Source: Roseinatronobacter domitianus
GTDB lineage: Bacteria; Pseudomonadota; Alphaproteobacteria; Rhodobacterales; Rhodobacteraceae
Direction of reading: 5' to 3'
NCBI RefSeq assembly: GCF_023336755.1
Contig: NZ_JALZWP010000006.1
Coordinates: forward strand, 1 to 64,000
Length of the DNA: 64,000 bases
The stretch's first letter is position 1, and each line of letters begins with the position of its first letter. The notes beneath the pieces were generated by a model, which had not been told where the DNA came from, searched no databases, and saw nothing but the letters and a program-made list of their open reading frames with translations. A program made the translations under genes and the position numbers. This document shows, in pieces, positions 15,710 through 24,502 of this stretch.

Positions 15710-16197
15710 CCCAGCTTTTCCAGCAGCGCCAGACGAATCGCGGGGGGCACGAATTTCGTGACATCCCCGCCCAACCGCGCGATTTCCTTGACCAGTTTCG
15801 ACGCAATCGCCTGATGCCGAGCCTCTGCCATCAGGAACACGGTCTCGACACTGTCATCCATCGCGCGGTTCATACCGACCATCTGGAATTCATATTCGAA
15901 ATCCGTGACCGCGCGCAGCCCACGAATGATGATCGACGCTCCCACCTCATGAGCACAATCGATCAGCAGGTTCTCGAACGGATGCGCCACGATCTCGACA
16001 CCCGTGCGCGCCGATAACACGGCCACTTCCGCCTCTATCATCGCCACACGTTCTTCCAACGTGAATAACGGCCCCTTGTCGCGGTTGATCGCCACGCCGA
16101 TCACCAGCCGGTCCACAAGCAGCGCCGCGCGCGTGATGATGTCGACATGGCCCAGCGTCAGCGGGTCAAAGGTTCCGGGGTATAATCCGATGCGCAT
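15697..16197 (-). CDS. coaD: Phosphopantetheine adenylyltransferase
   Basis: The 166-residue protein starts MRIGLYPGTFDPLTLGHVDI, containing the nucleotidyltransferase GTFDPxTxGH motif of CoaD, and has the C-terminal ISSTKLVKEIA-like segment (ASKLVKEIARLGGDVTKFVP). It adenylates 4'-phosphopantetheine, the penultimate step of coenzyme A synthesis. The ATG at 16197 is preferred over an upstream in-frame ATG because GAGGGA precedes it and the family begins here. Essential housekeeping gene. Confidence 0.96.
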   Translation of the reverse strand: MRIGLYPGTFDPLTLGHVDIITRAALLVDRLVIGVAINRDKGPLFTLEERVAMIEAEVAVLSARTGVEIVAHPFENLLIDCAHEVGASIIIRGLRAVTDFEYEFQMVGMNRAMDDSVETVFLMAEARHQAIASKLVKEIARLGGDVTKFVPPAIRLALLEKLGQRP

Positions 16198-16258
16198 TCT
16201 GTCCCTCGCGGTTTTGCGCCACGCAACAATATTGCGCCGCAAAACGCAACCCTTCGCA

Positions 16259-16693
16259 TCAATAGCCTGCGATCATTCCGGTCAGCGCGTCTTTCTCAAG
16301 TTGCAACTCCGACAGGCGCGCCGCGACCACATCCCCGATGGAAATCAGAGCGATCATCTTGCCATCTTCCATGACGGGCAAATGACGAAACCGTTTCGCA
16401 GTCATGGTTTGCAGCACCATATCCGCATCGTCACTCGGGGTGCAGCTGAACACGTTGCGGGTCATAACCCCATCGACCGTATCTGCCATGCAGGCGGCAC
16501 CACGCCGCCCCAGTTCGCGCACGATATCGCGCTCCGACAAGATCCCCTCAACCGCCGTGCCATCGGGTGATATCACCACCGCACCGATGCGCTTGTCCGA
16601 CAACATTTGCGCGGCCTGGGTCAACGAACTGCCGGGCGGCAGGGTGACAACCCCGCCACCGACCTTGTTGCGCACGATCTGACTGACAAGCAT
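16259..16693 (-). CDS. Two-CBS-domain protein
   Basis: The 144-residue protein consists of two CBS domains (about 1-65 and 75-140; GILSERDIVRELGRRG and FRHLPVMEDGKMIALISIGD). Such stand-alone CBS pairs bind adenosine ligands or NAD and act as energy sensors for partner proteins; the partner is unknown. A strong AAGGAGGA site lies 7 bases before the ATG at 16693. It lies between coaD and the PLP enzyme gene on the same strand. Confidence 0.88.
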   Translation of the reverse strand: MLVSQIVRNKVGGGVVTLPPGSSLTQAAQMLSDKRIGAVVISPDGTAVEGILSERDIVRELGRRGAACMADTVDGVMTRNVFSCTPSDDADMVLQTMTAKRFRHLPVMEDGKMIALISIGDVVAARLSELQLEKDALTGMIAGY

Positions 16694-16782
16694 GAGCGTT
16701 CCTCCTTCGCTGGCGGGCCGCAGCCTCTGCGACACCGTATCACAGCATCCGCCAGCAAGCCCGCCGCTGTCAAGCCGGACGA

Positions 16783-17958
16783 TCAGACCGCCGCGCGGAT
16801 CGCCGTTTCGAATTCGGAACACAGCATCCCGATCTCCTCCACCCCGACCGAGACCCGAAAGAAGCCTTCGGTGATGCCAAGTGCGGCGCGCCCCTCGACC
16901 CCAAGCGCCCGGTGCGAGGAACTGGCCGGATGCGACAATGTCGTGCCGATATCGCCAAGCGTCGGCGCAAAGGCAATATTCGGGGCAGCCTGCGTCAACC
17001 GGTTGGCAGCCGCGCGCCCGCCTGCAATCTCGAAACTCACCATATGACCACCGCGCGCGCCCAGCAGCGCCACGGCGCGGTTGTGGTCGGGGTGGTCGGG
17101 GCGCGTGGGGTAAAGCACGCGCGTCACCCCCGGAAGGCCCGCGATATGATCGGCCAGCGCCGCCGCATTCGCTTCTGCCCGGTCATAGCGCAGCTCGAAA
17201 GAATACAGCCCCCGCTCCGCCAGCCAGCAATCGAACGGGCTGGGGGTGAGCCCCACCGTCACCGCGAAATCATAGATTGCCTTGTGATGGCCCGCGTCAC
17301 CTGCGGCCACATAACCCAAGGTCGCATCCGAATGCCCTGCCAGCATCTTTGTCACCGAATGCACCACCACATCGGCACCGTGGTCGAACGGCACATATCC
17401 ACGCGGCGTCGTAAAGGTGTTGTCTACGACCACCAATACGCCGCGCGCCTTTGCACCGGCGATGATCGCCTCCATATCGGCCACCCGCAGCGTCGGGTTC
17501 GACACGACCTCCAGCAGGATCAGCTTTGTCTCGGGCCGGATCGCGGCCAGAAATGCCGCCGCATCGGTCGGATCGGCCAGCGAGGTGGCAATCCCCAAAC
17601 GCGGCAAATCCTCGCGCATCAAACGCAAGGATCGCCCATAAAGCTGGTCGCCCCCCAACACATGATCGCCCGCGCGGGTCAGCCCCATCAGAACCGCCGC
17701 AACCGCCGCCATGCCAGACCCCAGCACAAGCCCATCCCGCGCGCCTTCCAACTGGTCAAGCTTGCGCGCCAATACATCGGCATTGGGGTGGCCTTCGCGC
17801 GCATAGGTATAGCCCGATGCGCGGCCCTCATATTGCGCATCCAGCGTGTCAGGGTCGGGCGAGGCATAGACCACAGACGGCTGTATCGGCGTGCCCACGG
17901 CCCGCGACACAGTTTCAGGCCAGGCCATCCGGCGCACAAGGCTCTCATGTTCACTCAT
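16783..17958 (-). CDS. Cys/Met metabolism PLP-dependent enzyme
   Basis: The 391-residue protein belongs to the cystathionine gamma-synthase/beta-lyase/methionine gamma-lyase family. Visible are YTYAREGHPNADVLARKLDQLEG near the N-terminus, VVDNTFTTP, and the PLP Schiff-base lysine in HSVTKMLAGHSDATLG. The end (SHPASSSHRALG, GITEGFFRVSVGVE) is also typical. Substrate specificity within the family cannot be read safely. The ATG at 17958 has GAGGAG 6 bases upstream, better than the ATG at 17964, which nearly touches that site. Confidence 0.85.
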   Translation of the reverse strand: MSEHESLVRRMAWPETVSRAVGTPIQPSVVYASPDPDTLDAQYEGRASGYTYAREGHPNADVLARKLDQLEGARDGLVLGSGMAAVAAVLMGLTRAGDHVLGGDQLYGRSLRLMREDLPRLGIATSLADPTDAAAFLAAIRPETKLILLEVVSNPTLRVADMEAIIAGAKARGVLVVVDNTFTTPRGYVPFDHGADVVVHSVTKMLAGHSDATLGYVAAGDAGHHKAIYDFAVTVGLTPSPFDCWLAERGLYSFELRYDRAEANAAALADHIAGLPGVTRVLYPTRPDHPDHNRAVALLGARGGHMVSFEIAGGRAAANRLTQAAPNIAFAPTLGDIGTTLSHPASSSHRALGVEGRAALGITEGFFRVSVGVEEIGMLCSEFETAIRAAV

Positions 17959-17973
17959 TGTCATCTCCTCGAT

Positions 17974-18089
17974 TTCATCCTTGCAAAAATATCCTGGGGG
18001 AGTCGCGCAGCCGCGCGACGGGGGCAACGCCCCCGCGCGGTCACGCGCCGCCGCGCGGCCCCCTCGATGGGGGCCAAGCGGCGCCCCCT
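17974..18089. repeat. Composite intergenic element: TTGCAAAAATA motif plus three hairpins
   Basis: Between dgt and the PLP enzyme gene the sequence runs TTCATCCTTGCAAAAATATC, then three GC-rich hairpins: TCGCGC-AGCC-GCGCGA (18003-18018), CGGGGGC-AAC-GCCCCCG (18019-18035) and GGCCCCC-TCGAT-GGGGGCC (18057-18075). The first motif recurs at 12443. This looks like a mobile or REP-like intergenic repeat; it may also end dgt transcription on the - strand. Confidence 0.5.
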
Positions 18090-19265
18090 TTACCGGTCGG
18101 GCGGCCTCACAAGCCGCGCATGTTCCTGAATCGCGAAACGGTCGGTCATGCCAGAGACATAATCCGCCACAATCCGTGCCAGCGCCGTTTCATCACGTGC
18201 GCTCTCGACATCCTTGCGCCATTCTACCGGCAACAGCTCCGGCCGCGCCATGAATAGCGGGAACAGGTCTTCCACCATCGTCGTGACCTTCGCGCGCATC
18301 TCGACCACGCTGGGGGCGCGATACATGCGGGTGAACAGGAACTGCCGGATCACCTTCAATTCGCGAAACAGCCGGTCTGAAAACCGGATGATCGTCAGCC
18401 CCAGATCGCGGATATCCTGCGCCGTCTGCAAATCTGCCGGCCCAAGCCGGGTGCCTGCCACCAGCAGCACATCCTCCACCATCACACCGAAGACCCGGCG
18501 CAACGCCTCATGGCGGCGACGCATCACCTCCAGCCCCGGATACAGCTTGTCCACCTCGGCGAAAGCCGGGCCGGTGATTGGCAGCTCCATCAAATCCGCT
18601 TCGGTGAACAGGCCAGAGCGCAAGCCGTCATGCAGGTCATGGTGGTTATAGGCGATGTCATCAGCAATGGCCGCAACTTGCGCTTCGGCGCTGGCATAGC
18701 CCGACAATTCCAGATCGAACCCCGCATTGCATTCGGCCAGCGCATAGGGCAACGCCGCACCCTTTAGCGGATGTCCTGCGGCATCTGTCACCGGCCCGTT
18801 ATGCTTGGCAATACCTTCCAGCGTTTCCCATGTCAGGTTCAGCCCGTCGAAATCGGCGTAATGGCGTTCCAGTTTGGTCACGATGCGCAGGGCTTGGGCG
18901 TTATGGTCAAAGCCGCCATAGGGCGCCATCAATTCGCAAAGCGCATCTTCGCCCGTGTGTCCGAAAGGCGGGTGGCCCAGATCATGCGCCAGCGCAATCG
19001 CTTCGGCCAGATCGGTGTTCAACCCCAAAGCGGCGGCCAAAGTGCGCGCCACCTGTGCCACCTCTATCGAATGTGTCAGCCGCGTGCGGTAATAGTCGCC
19101 TTCATGCTCTATAAAGACCTGCGTTTTGTGTTTCAGCCGTCGAAACGCGCTCGAATGGATGATCCGGTCGCGGTCGCGCTGAAACGGCGAGCGAAACGTG
19201 CTCATCGCTTCAGTATGCGCACGCCCGCGCGATTGCTCGGGCTGTGTGGCAAAGGGTTTCAACAT
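18090..19265 (-). CDS. dgt: dGTP triphosphohydrolase-like HD protein
   Basis: The 391-residue protein carries an HD domain with RLTHSIEVAQVAR and the metal motif LAHDLGHPPFGHTGE, and RDRDRIIHSSAFRRLKHKTQV near the start, typical of type-2 deoxyguanosinetriphosphate triphosphohydrolase-like proteins. Members hydrolyse dNTPs to nucleoside and triphosphate, affecting dNTP pools. Start at 19265 has GGAGAG upstream. It is divergent from the A-type Fe-S protein gene with an 86-bp spacer, an arrangement frequent in alphaproteobacteria. Exact nucleotide preference is unknown. Confidence 0.92.
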   Translation of the reverse strand: MLKPFATQPEQSRGRAHTEAMSTFRSPFQRDRDRIIHSSAFRRLKHKTQVFIEHEGDYYRTRLTHSIEVAQVARTLAAALGLNTDLAEAIALAHDLGHPPFGHTGEDALCELMAPYGGFDHNAQALRIVTKLERHYADFDGLNLTWETLEGIAKHNGPVTDAAGHPLKGAALPYALAECNAGFDLELSGYASAEAQVAAIADDIAYNHHDLHDGLRSGLFTEADLMELPITGPAFAEVDKLYPGLEVMRRRHEALRRVFGVMVEDVLLVAGTRLGPADLQTAQDIRDLGLTIIRFSDRLFRELKVIRQFLFTRMYRAPSVVEMRAKVTTMVEDLFPLFMARPELLPVEWRKDVESARDETALARIVADYVSGMTDRFAIQEHARLVRPPDR

Positions 19266-19351
19266 GATCTCTCCGTCCGGCTTGCCCCGCGCGGTTTGCG
19301 CGCTTATATCAGAGTGGAGTTATCAGGAATACACCACGAAAAGGCGCATCC

Positions 19352-19684
19352 ATGTCCCTCGCCATCCCTCCACGCGTCAGTGACCGGGCCTTTGCCCGCT
19401 TGGCCGAGATTGCCGAAGATGCCGGTGAGGTCAAGGCCTTGCGGGTCGCTGTCGATGGTGGCGGCTGTTCCGGGTTCCAGTATGACATTCGCTTTGATGA
19501 CCCGGCCGAAGATGACCTTGTGCTGGAGCGCGACGGGCATAAAGTGCTGGTCGACCCGGTGTCGCTGCCATTCCTGGAGAATGCTGTCATCGACTTTTCA
19601 GAGGATTTGATCGGCGCACGCTTCGTCATCGACAATCCCAATGCCTCTTCCAGTTGCGGTTGCGGCATCAGCTTTTCGATGTAG
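19352..19684 (+). CDS. erpA: A-type iron-sulfur cluster carrier (IscA/ErpA family)
   Basis: The 110-residue protein has the three conserved cysteines of A-type carriers: one in GGGCSGFQYDI and two in the C-terminal SSCGCGISFSM. These bind a 2Fe-2S or 4Fe-4S cluster for delivery to target enzymes. ErpA versus IscA versus SufA cannot be decided; no isc or suf genes adjoin. The gene symbol is the common label for stand-alone copies beside dgt. Confidence 0.88.
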   Translation: MSLAIPPRVSDRAFARLAEIAEDAGEVKALRVAVDGGGCSGFQYDIRFDDPAEDDLVLERDGHKVLVDPVSLPFLENAVIDFSEDLIGARFVIDNPNASSSCGCGISFSM

Positions 19685-19767
19685 GCTATAATTGCTGCGC
19701 CTGACAGTAATGTTTCTTGAATCTTCCGGCACCTTCCTCAATTCTGAGGCAACAGCAGGGAGATGAC

Positions 19768-20385
19768 ATGAAACCGGAAGCCATCACGAACAGTTATAAA
19801 CGCTGGGCGCCGATCTACGACGCGACCTTTGGCAAGATCACCCATGCCGGCAGACATCACGCCACACAGGTCGCCAACCAGATTGGCGGTGACGTGCTGG
19901 AGGTGGGTGTCGGCACCGGGCTTGCGTTGCCATTCTATGCGCCCGGAATCAGCGTCACGGGGATAGATTTTTCCGACGACATGCTGGACCGCGCGCGCGC
20001 GAAGGTGGACGAGGAAAACCTGACCCACGTCAAGGATTTGCGCCAGATGGACGCGCGCAATCTGGACTTCCCCGATAACAGTTTCGACACGGTCGTCGCC
20101 ATGCACCTTATTTCTGTGGTGCCTGACCCCGAACAGGTCATGGCGGAAATGGCCCGTGTCTGCAAACCCGGCGGGCAAATTCTGGTGGTCAATCATTTTG
20201 CCCGTGACGAAGGTTGGCTGGCGTGGTTCGAACGTAAATTCGCACCCTTTGCCGATTTACTTGGCTGGCATTCCAACTTCCCCAAGGACCGCGTTCTTGG
20301 GGTCAGCGCGCTGAATCTGGTCGAAGAAAAGCACCTGACCAAACTGGGCCTGTTCACCTTTCTGCGTATGCAAAAGGCCGTCTGA
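19768..20385 (+). CDS. pmtA: Phosphatidylethanolamine N-methyltransferase
   Basis: The 205-residue protein starts MKPEAITNSYKRWAPIYDAT and has SAM motif I VLEVGVGTGLALPFY, close to PmtA of Rhodobacter (about 203 residues). It methylates phosphatidylethanolamine in steps toward phosphatidylcholine, a membrane lipid typical of alphaproteobacteria. It acts at the cytoplasmic face of the membrane. The ATG at 19768 is chosen because AGGGAG lies 6 bases upstream; an earlier in-frame start lacks a site. It is 83 bases after the A-type carrier gene. Confidence 0.9.
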   Translation: MKPEAITNSYKRWAPIYDATFGKITHAGRHHATQVANQIGGDVLEVGVGTGLALPFYAPGISVTGIDFSDDMLDRARAKVDEENLTHVKDLRQMDARNLDFPDNSFDTVVAMHLISVVPDPEQVMAEMARVCKPGGQILVVNHFARDEGWLAWFERKFAPFADLLGWHSNFPKDRVLGVSALNLVEEKHLTKLGLFTFLRMQKAV

Positions 20386-20394
20386 GCCGGGATG

Positions 20395-20424
20395 ACCGGG
20401 CCATCACGGCCCGGCCAGTCTTTT
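20395..20424. terminator. Terminator after pmtA
   Basis: CCGGGCC-ATCAC-GGCCCGG forms a seven-pair stem 10 bases after the pmtA stop, followed by CCAGTCTTTT. It separates two convergent genes and ends at the symporter stop codon. Confidence 0.65.
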
Positions 20425-21949
20425 ATTTATAGGCTTTGATCTGGCCCGATTTCAGGCGGTGCATGTAGCTGTCAAGCTCGCGTTTCACGATTGGCATCAG
20501 CAGATACAAGCCAATCACGTTGACCACGCCCATGGCGAACAATGCGGCATCCGAGAAATCCAGCACCGACCCAAGGCTCGACACGGCCCCAACAAAGACG
20601 AAGAAACAGAACATGACCTTGAAGACCAGTTCCTTGGACTTGCCTTCGCCAAACAGGTAGGTCCAGCCCTTCATCCCGTAATACGACCATGTAATCACGG
20701 TCGAAAACGCAAACAGGATGACGGCCACCGACAGCGCATAAGGCGCCCAGCCAAAGACCGACCCAAAGGCCGCAGAGGTCAGCGGCACACCCGGCGCAAC
20801 ATTGCCCACAGTGGCCACGCCGCCCGCATCATTCAGGATGTAACGACCTGTCTCTGCGTCGATCATCAATTGTTGCGTGATGATAATGACCAGCGCCGTC
20901 ATGGTGCACACGATGACCGTGTCGATCAGCGGTTCCAGCAAAGAGACAAACCCTTCGGTGATCGGCTCGTTGGTGCGCACCGCTGAATGGGCGATGGCGG
21001 CAGACCCGATCCCGGCTTCGTTGGAAAAGGCCGCGCGCCGGAACCCTTGAATGATCGCGCCGACAATGCCGCCCACGATCCCGCTATCGGTAAACGCCCC
21101 GCGAAAGATTTCGCCAACAGCCCACAGGATCATATCTGCATTGGCGATCAGGATCAGCAGGCCAACACCCAGATAGCCGATCCCCATGATTGGCACGACC
21201 TTTTCCGTCACCCGTGCGATGGATTTGATGCCGCCGATAATCACCACGAACACGATTCCCGACAGCACAAGCCCTGTCACCCATGCAGGCACGCCCAGCA
21301 CGCTTTGCACCTGACTGGCGGCCTGATTGGCCTGAAACATGTTGCCGCCGCCCAAGGCGCCCAGCACGCAAAAGATGGAAAACAGCACCGCCATGAACTT
21401 GCCAAGCGGCAGGCCGCGCTCGCGAAAGCCCTTTTCCAAGTAATACATCGGCCCGCCCGAAACGGTGCCATCGGCGTATTCATTGCGGTATTTCACGCCC
21501 AGAGTGCATTCGGTAAACTTGGTCGCCATGCCCAGAATACCCGCAAGGATCATCCAGAACGTGGCCCCGGCCCCGCCAATGCTGACCGCAACCGCCACAC
21601 CGGCAATGTTGCCCAAGCCCACGGTGCCCGACAGGGCCGTTGCCAGCGCCTGAAAATGGCTGACCTCGCCCGCGTCCTTGGGGTTAGAGTATTTGCCGCG
21701 CACAAGGTCCAGCGCATGGCGAAAGGCGCGAAACTGGATAAACCCGAAATAGAGCGAAAAAACAACTGCGCCGATCACCAGCCAGCCCACGATCCATGGG
21801 ATACTGGTTCCGGGCAGGTTCGCGAAGATCAGCGCCACGAACCACCCGGTCGCAGCCGAAAATACCCCGTCAATCGTTTCTCCAATATTGGCCTGCGCCG
21901 GGGCCGCGGTCAAAAGCGCCAAAATGGCAGCGATACCATAACGTGTCAT
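20423..21949 (-). CDS. Sodium:alanine symporter family (AGCS) transporter
   Basis: The 508-residue protein has about ten membrane helices and AGCS signatures: GLGNIAGVAVAVSIGGAGATFW, GGPMYYLEKGF, and SNEAGIGSAAIAHSAV. These carriers import alanine or glycine with sodium. The first 20 residues (MTRYGIAAILALLTAAPAQA) look like a cleavable signal peptide, an extension seen in some members. The ATG at 21949 has AGGAGG upstream, ruling out longer starts. It follows the universal stress protein gene by 17 bases and is probably co-transcribed with it. Confidence 0.9.
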   Translation of the reverse strand: MTRYGIAAILALLTAAPAQANIGETIDGVFSAATGWFVALIFANLPGTSIPWIVGWLVIGAVVFSLYFGFIQFRAFRHALDLVRGKYSNPKDAGEVSHFQALATALSGTVGLGNIAGVAVAVSIGGAGATFWMILAGILGMATKFTECTLGVKYRNEYADGTVSGGPMYYLEKGFRERGLPLGKFMAVLFSIFCVLGALGGGNMFQANQAASQVQSVLGVPAWVTGLVLSGIVFVVIIGGIKSIARVTEKVVPIMGIGYLGVGLLILIANADMILWAVGEIFRGAFTDSGIVGGIVGAIIQGFRRAAFSNEAGIGSAAIAHSAVRTNEPITEGFVSLLEPLIDTVIVCTMTALVIIITQQLMIDAETGRYILNDAGGVATVGNVAPGVPLTSAAFGSVFGWAPYALSVAVILFAFSTVITWSYYGMKGWTYLFGEGKSKELVFKVMFCFFVFVGAVSSLGSVLDFSDAALFAMGVVNVIGLYLLMPIVKRELDSYMHRLKSGQIKAYK

Positions 21950-21966
21950 AAGCGTGCCTCCTGGCA

Positions 21967-22401
21967 TTACGGGACAATTGTGCAAGGCACCGGCGCAACC
22001 TGCGCCAAGCTGCCTGCGACAGAACCAAACAGCCGCGCGGTCAGCCCGGACTGGCCCATCCGTCCGACCACGATCTGCGTCGCGTCGCACTCCTTGGCGA
22101 TATCACACAAGGTTTCGGCCACATGGCCGTAGCGGACCACGCAGTCCGCCGCCAACCCATGCTCTGACAAGGTCTTCTGCATCGGCCCAAGGATCATGGT
22201 TTCGGCCCGCACCACTTCCTGCAAGCGCCGCGCATGACGCTCTTCCAGTTCTTCTTTGGTCAGGAAGGAATAGGGCGACCATTCCAGCACATGGGCCAGC
22301 ACCACCTTGGCATCTGCCGCCTTGGCGCGGTCGATCGTGTAACTTAGCGCACGGTGGCTGGCGCTGCTGCCATCCACCGCGATCAGATATATTTCTGTCA
22401 T
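21967..22401 (-). CDS. Universal stress protein (UspA family)
   Basis: The 144-residue protein begins YLIAVDGSSASHRAL and has the ATP-binding motif GRMGQSGLTARLFGSVAGSLAQVAPVPCTIV, i.e. the G-2X-G-9X-G(S/T) pattern of ATP-binding Usp proteins. It lies first in a two-gene operon with the AGCS symporter; a Usp gene coupled to a transporter may serve to regulate it. Start at 22401 has CAGGAG 7 bases upstream. Function beyond stress association is unknown. Confidence 0.9.
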   Translation of the reverse strand: MTEIYLIAVDGSSASHRALSYTIDRAKAADAKVVLAHVLEWSPYSFLTKEELEERHARRLQEVVRAETMILGPMQKTLSEHGLAADCVVRYGHVAETLCDIAKECDATQIVVGRMGQSGLTARLFGSVAGSLAQVAPVPCTIVP

Positions 22402-22451
22402 AATACTCTCCTGTTGCCTGATCTTTTCAGTCAGTGACGGCGACATAACAA

Positions 22452-22466
22452 ACATGTGACACACGT
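22452..22466. promoter_or_regulatory. Possible operator before the usp-symporter operon
   Basis: ACATGTG-A-CACACGT is an inverted repeat with one mismatch in the 279-bp divergent region between usp and the ABC transporter gene, about 50 bases upstream of usp. The rest of the region showed nothing else recognisable. Binding protein unknown. Confidence 0.25.
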
Positions 22467-22680
22467 TTTTCCGAAAATGCCCTGCCTGCACGGCAGTCAC
22501 GCGAAGAAAATCGACAGTGATGGCGCGATACTGATGAAAGTTACGCGCAAGCTATGCGGGCGGTAAAATACCCCACCGCGCCAGATTGTCGCGGCCTGGA
22601 CCCCAATGCGTGCGGCCAAGGGCTTGCCCCATTGGCGGCGCTTGACTACACCAACCGGGTAGCAGCAAGAGCCAGACGCC

Positions 22681-24468
22681 ATGACCGACACGACCGCCGC
22701 GCGCGACGCGCGGGCCAAATCGAAGAATATCTCGGCCCTGCGCGGTCTTTGGCCTTTCATCCTCCCCTACCGCATCTTGCTGATCGTGGCGATTGCGGCA
22801 CTGGTCTCGACCGCCGCGATTACGCTGGCGCTGCCCTTGGCCGTGCGCCGCGTGGTAGACGGGTTCGAGGCCCGTGAAATGGCCATGCTGAACCAATATT
22901 TCGGTGCAGCTCTGGGCTTGGCGGGGCTGCTCGCGCTTGGCACCGGCCTGCGGTATTATTTCGTCACGCGCTTGGGCGAACGCATCGTGGCCGATATCCG
23001 CAAGGCGCTCTTTGCCCGCGTCATCGACCGCTCGCCCGCGTTTTACGAACGGATCATGACGGGCGAAGTGCTCTCGCGCCTGACCACCGACACCACGCTT
23101 ATTCAGTCGGTCATCGGGTCGTCGGTGTCGATCGCGCTGCGCAACGCGCTGATGCTGCTGGGCGGGCTGGTACTGCTCGGCTTGACCTCGGCCAAGCTGA
23201 CCGGCTTCGTGCTGCTGATGGTGCCGGTCATCATCGTGCCCATCGTGGTCATGGGGCGCAAGCTGCGCAAACTGTCGCGCGAAAATCAGGATTGGATCGC
23301 CGCCAGTTCCGGCAACGCGTCCGAAGCCCTCAGCGCCGTGCAGACCGTGCAGGCCAATACCGCCGAAGCCACCAGCCGCGCCGAATTCGACCGCGTCACG
23401 GAAGTCAGCTTCGACGTGGCGCGCAAACGGATCTTTACCCGTGCGTTGCTGACCGTGGTGGTCATTTTCCTTGTCTTCGCGGGCATTCTTGGCACGCTTT
23501 GGGTCGGCGCGCGCGATGTGTCGGCGGGCATCATGACACCGGGGGAATTGGCGCAATTCGTGATTTACGCGGTGATCGTCGCCGGGTCCGTGGGCGCGCT
23601 GTCGGAAATCTGGTCAGAGCTGCAACGCGCAGCGGGCGCGACAGAACGGCTGGTGGAACTGCTGGTCGCCATCGACACGGTTCTGGACCCTGACGTGCCC
23701 CGCGCCTTGCCCCGCCCGGCACGCGGCGAGGTGCGGTTCGACAACGTGACCTTCACCTACCCCACACGGCCCGATGAGCGCGCGCTGAACGGCGTCACGC
23801 TCAATGTGCAACCGGGCGAAACCGTGGCACTGGTCGGCCCCTCCGGTGCGGGCAAAACCACCATCCTGCAACTGCTGATGCGGTTTTATGACCCAGCGCA
23901 AGGCGCTGTGATGATCGACGGGATGGACCTGCGCGACATGGCCCGCACCGATTTCCGGCAGGTCATGGCGCTGGTGCCGCAAGACCCGATGATCTTCGCC
24001 ACCTCGGCGTTGGAAAACATTCGCTACGGGCGGCCCGGTGCTACGGATGGCGAAGTGAAGGCCGCCGCAACCGCCGCCGCCGCCGATGAGTTTATCGAAA
24101 AACTGCCCAAAGGGTATATGACCGAGTTGGGCGAGCGCGGCGTGATGCTGTCGGGCGGGCAACGCCAACGCATCGCCATCGCCCGCGCCATCCTGCGCGA
24201 CGCGCCGATCCTGCTGCTGGACGAGGCGACCTCGGCGCTGGATGCCGAGTCAGAGGCCGCCGTGCAACACGCGGTCGACCACCTGTCGAAAGACCGCACC
24301 ACACTGGTGATCGCGCACCGTCTGGCAACGGTAAAGCAGGCCGACCGGATCGTGGTATTCGAGGAAGGCCGCATCGTCGCGCAAGGGAAGCATGACGAAC
24401 TGGTGGCCGAGGGCGGGCTATACGCGCGACTGGCGCGGTTGCAGTTCACGGCGGATCGGGCGGCTTGA
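22681..24468 (+). CDS. ABC exporter, fused permease-ATPase (MsbA/ABCB type)
   Basis: The 595-residue half-transporter has a six-helix membrane domain (about 30-325) and an ATPase domain with Walker A GPSGAGKTT (from 386), signature LSGGQRQRIAIARA and Walker B ILLLDEATSALD. It works as a homodimer or with a partner to export a hydrophobic substrate such as a lipid or drug. It appears monocistronic. Substrate cannot be inferred; the partner is not adjacent, so a homodimer is likely. Confidence 0.9.
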   Translation: MTDTTAARDARAKSKNISALRGLWPFILPYRILLIVAIAALVSTAAITLALPLAVRRVVDGFEAREMAMLNQYFGAALGLAGLLALGTGLRYYFVTRLGERIVADIRKALFARVIDRSPAFYERIMTGEVLSRLTTDTTLIQSVIGSSVSIALRNALMLLGGLVLLGLTSAKLTGFVLLMVPVIIVPIVVMGRKLRKLSRENQDWIAASSGNASEALSAVQTVQANTAEATSRAEFDRVTEVSFDVARKRIFTRALLTVVVIFLVFAGILGTLWVGARDVSAGIMTPGELAQFVIYAVIVAGSVGALSEIWSELQRAAGATERLVELLVAIDTVLDPDVPRALPRPARGEVRFDNVTFTYPTRPDERALNGVTLNVQPGETVALVGPSGAGKTTILQLLMRFYDPAQGAVMIDGMDLRDMARTDFRQVMALVPQDPMIFATSALENIRYGRPGATDGEVKAAATAAAADEFIEKLPKGYMTELGERGVMLSGGQRQRIAIARAILRDAPILLLDEATSALDAESEAAVQHAVDHLSKDRTTLVIAHRLATVKQADRIVVFEEGRIVAQGKHDELVAEGGLYARLARLQFTADRAA

Positions 24469-24502
24469 GGGCACCAATGCGCTATAATTTGACACCAGCA
24501 CG

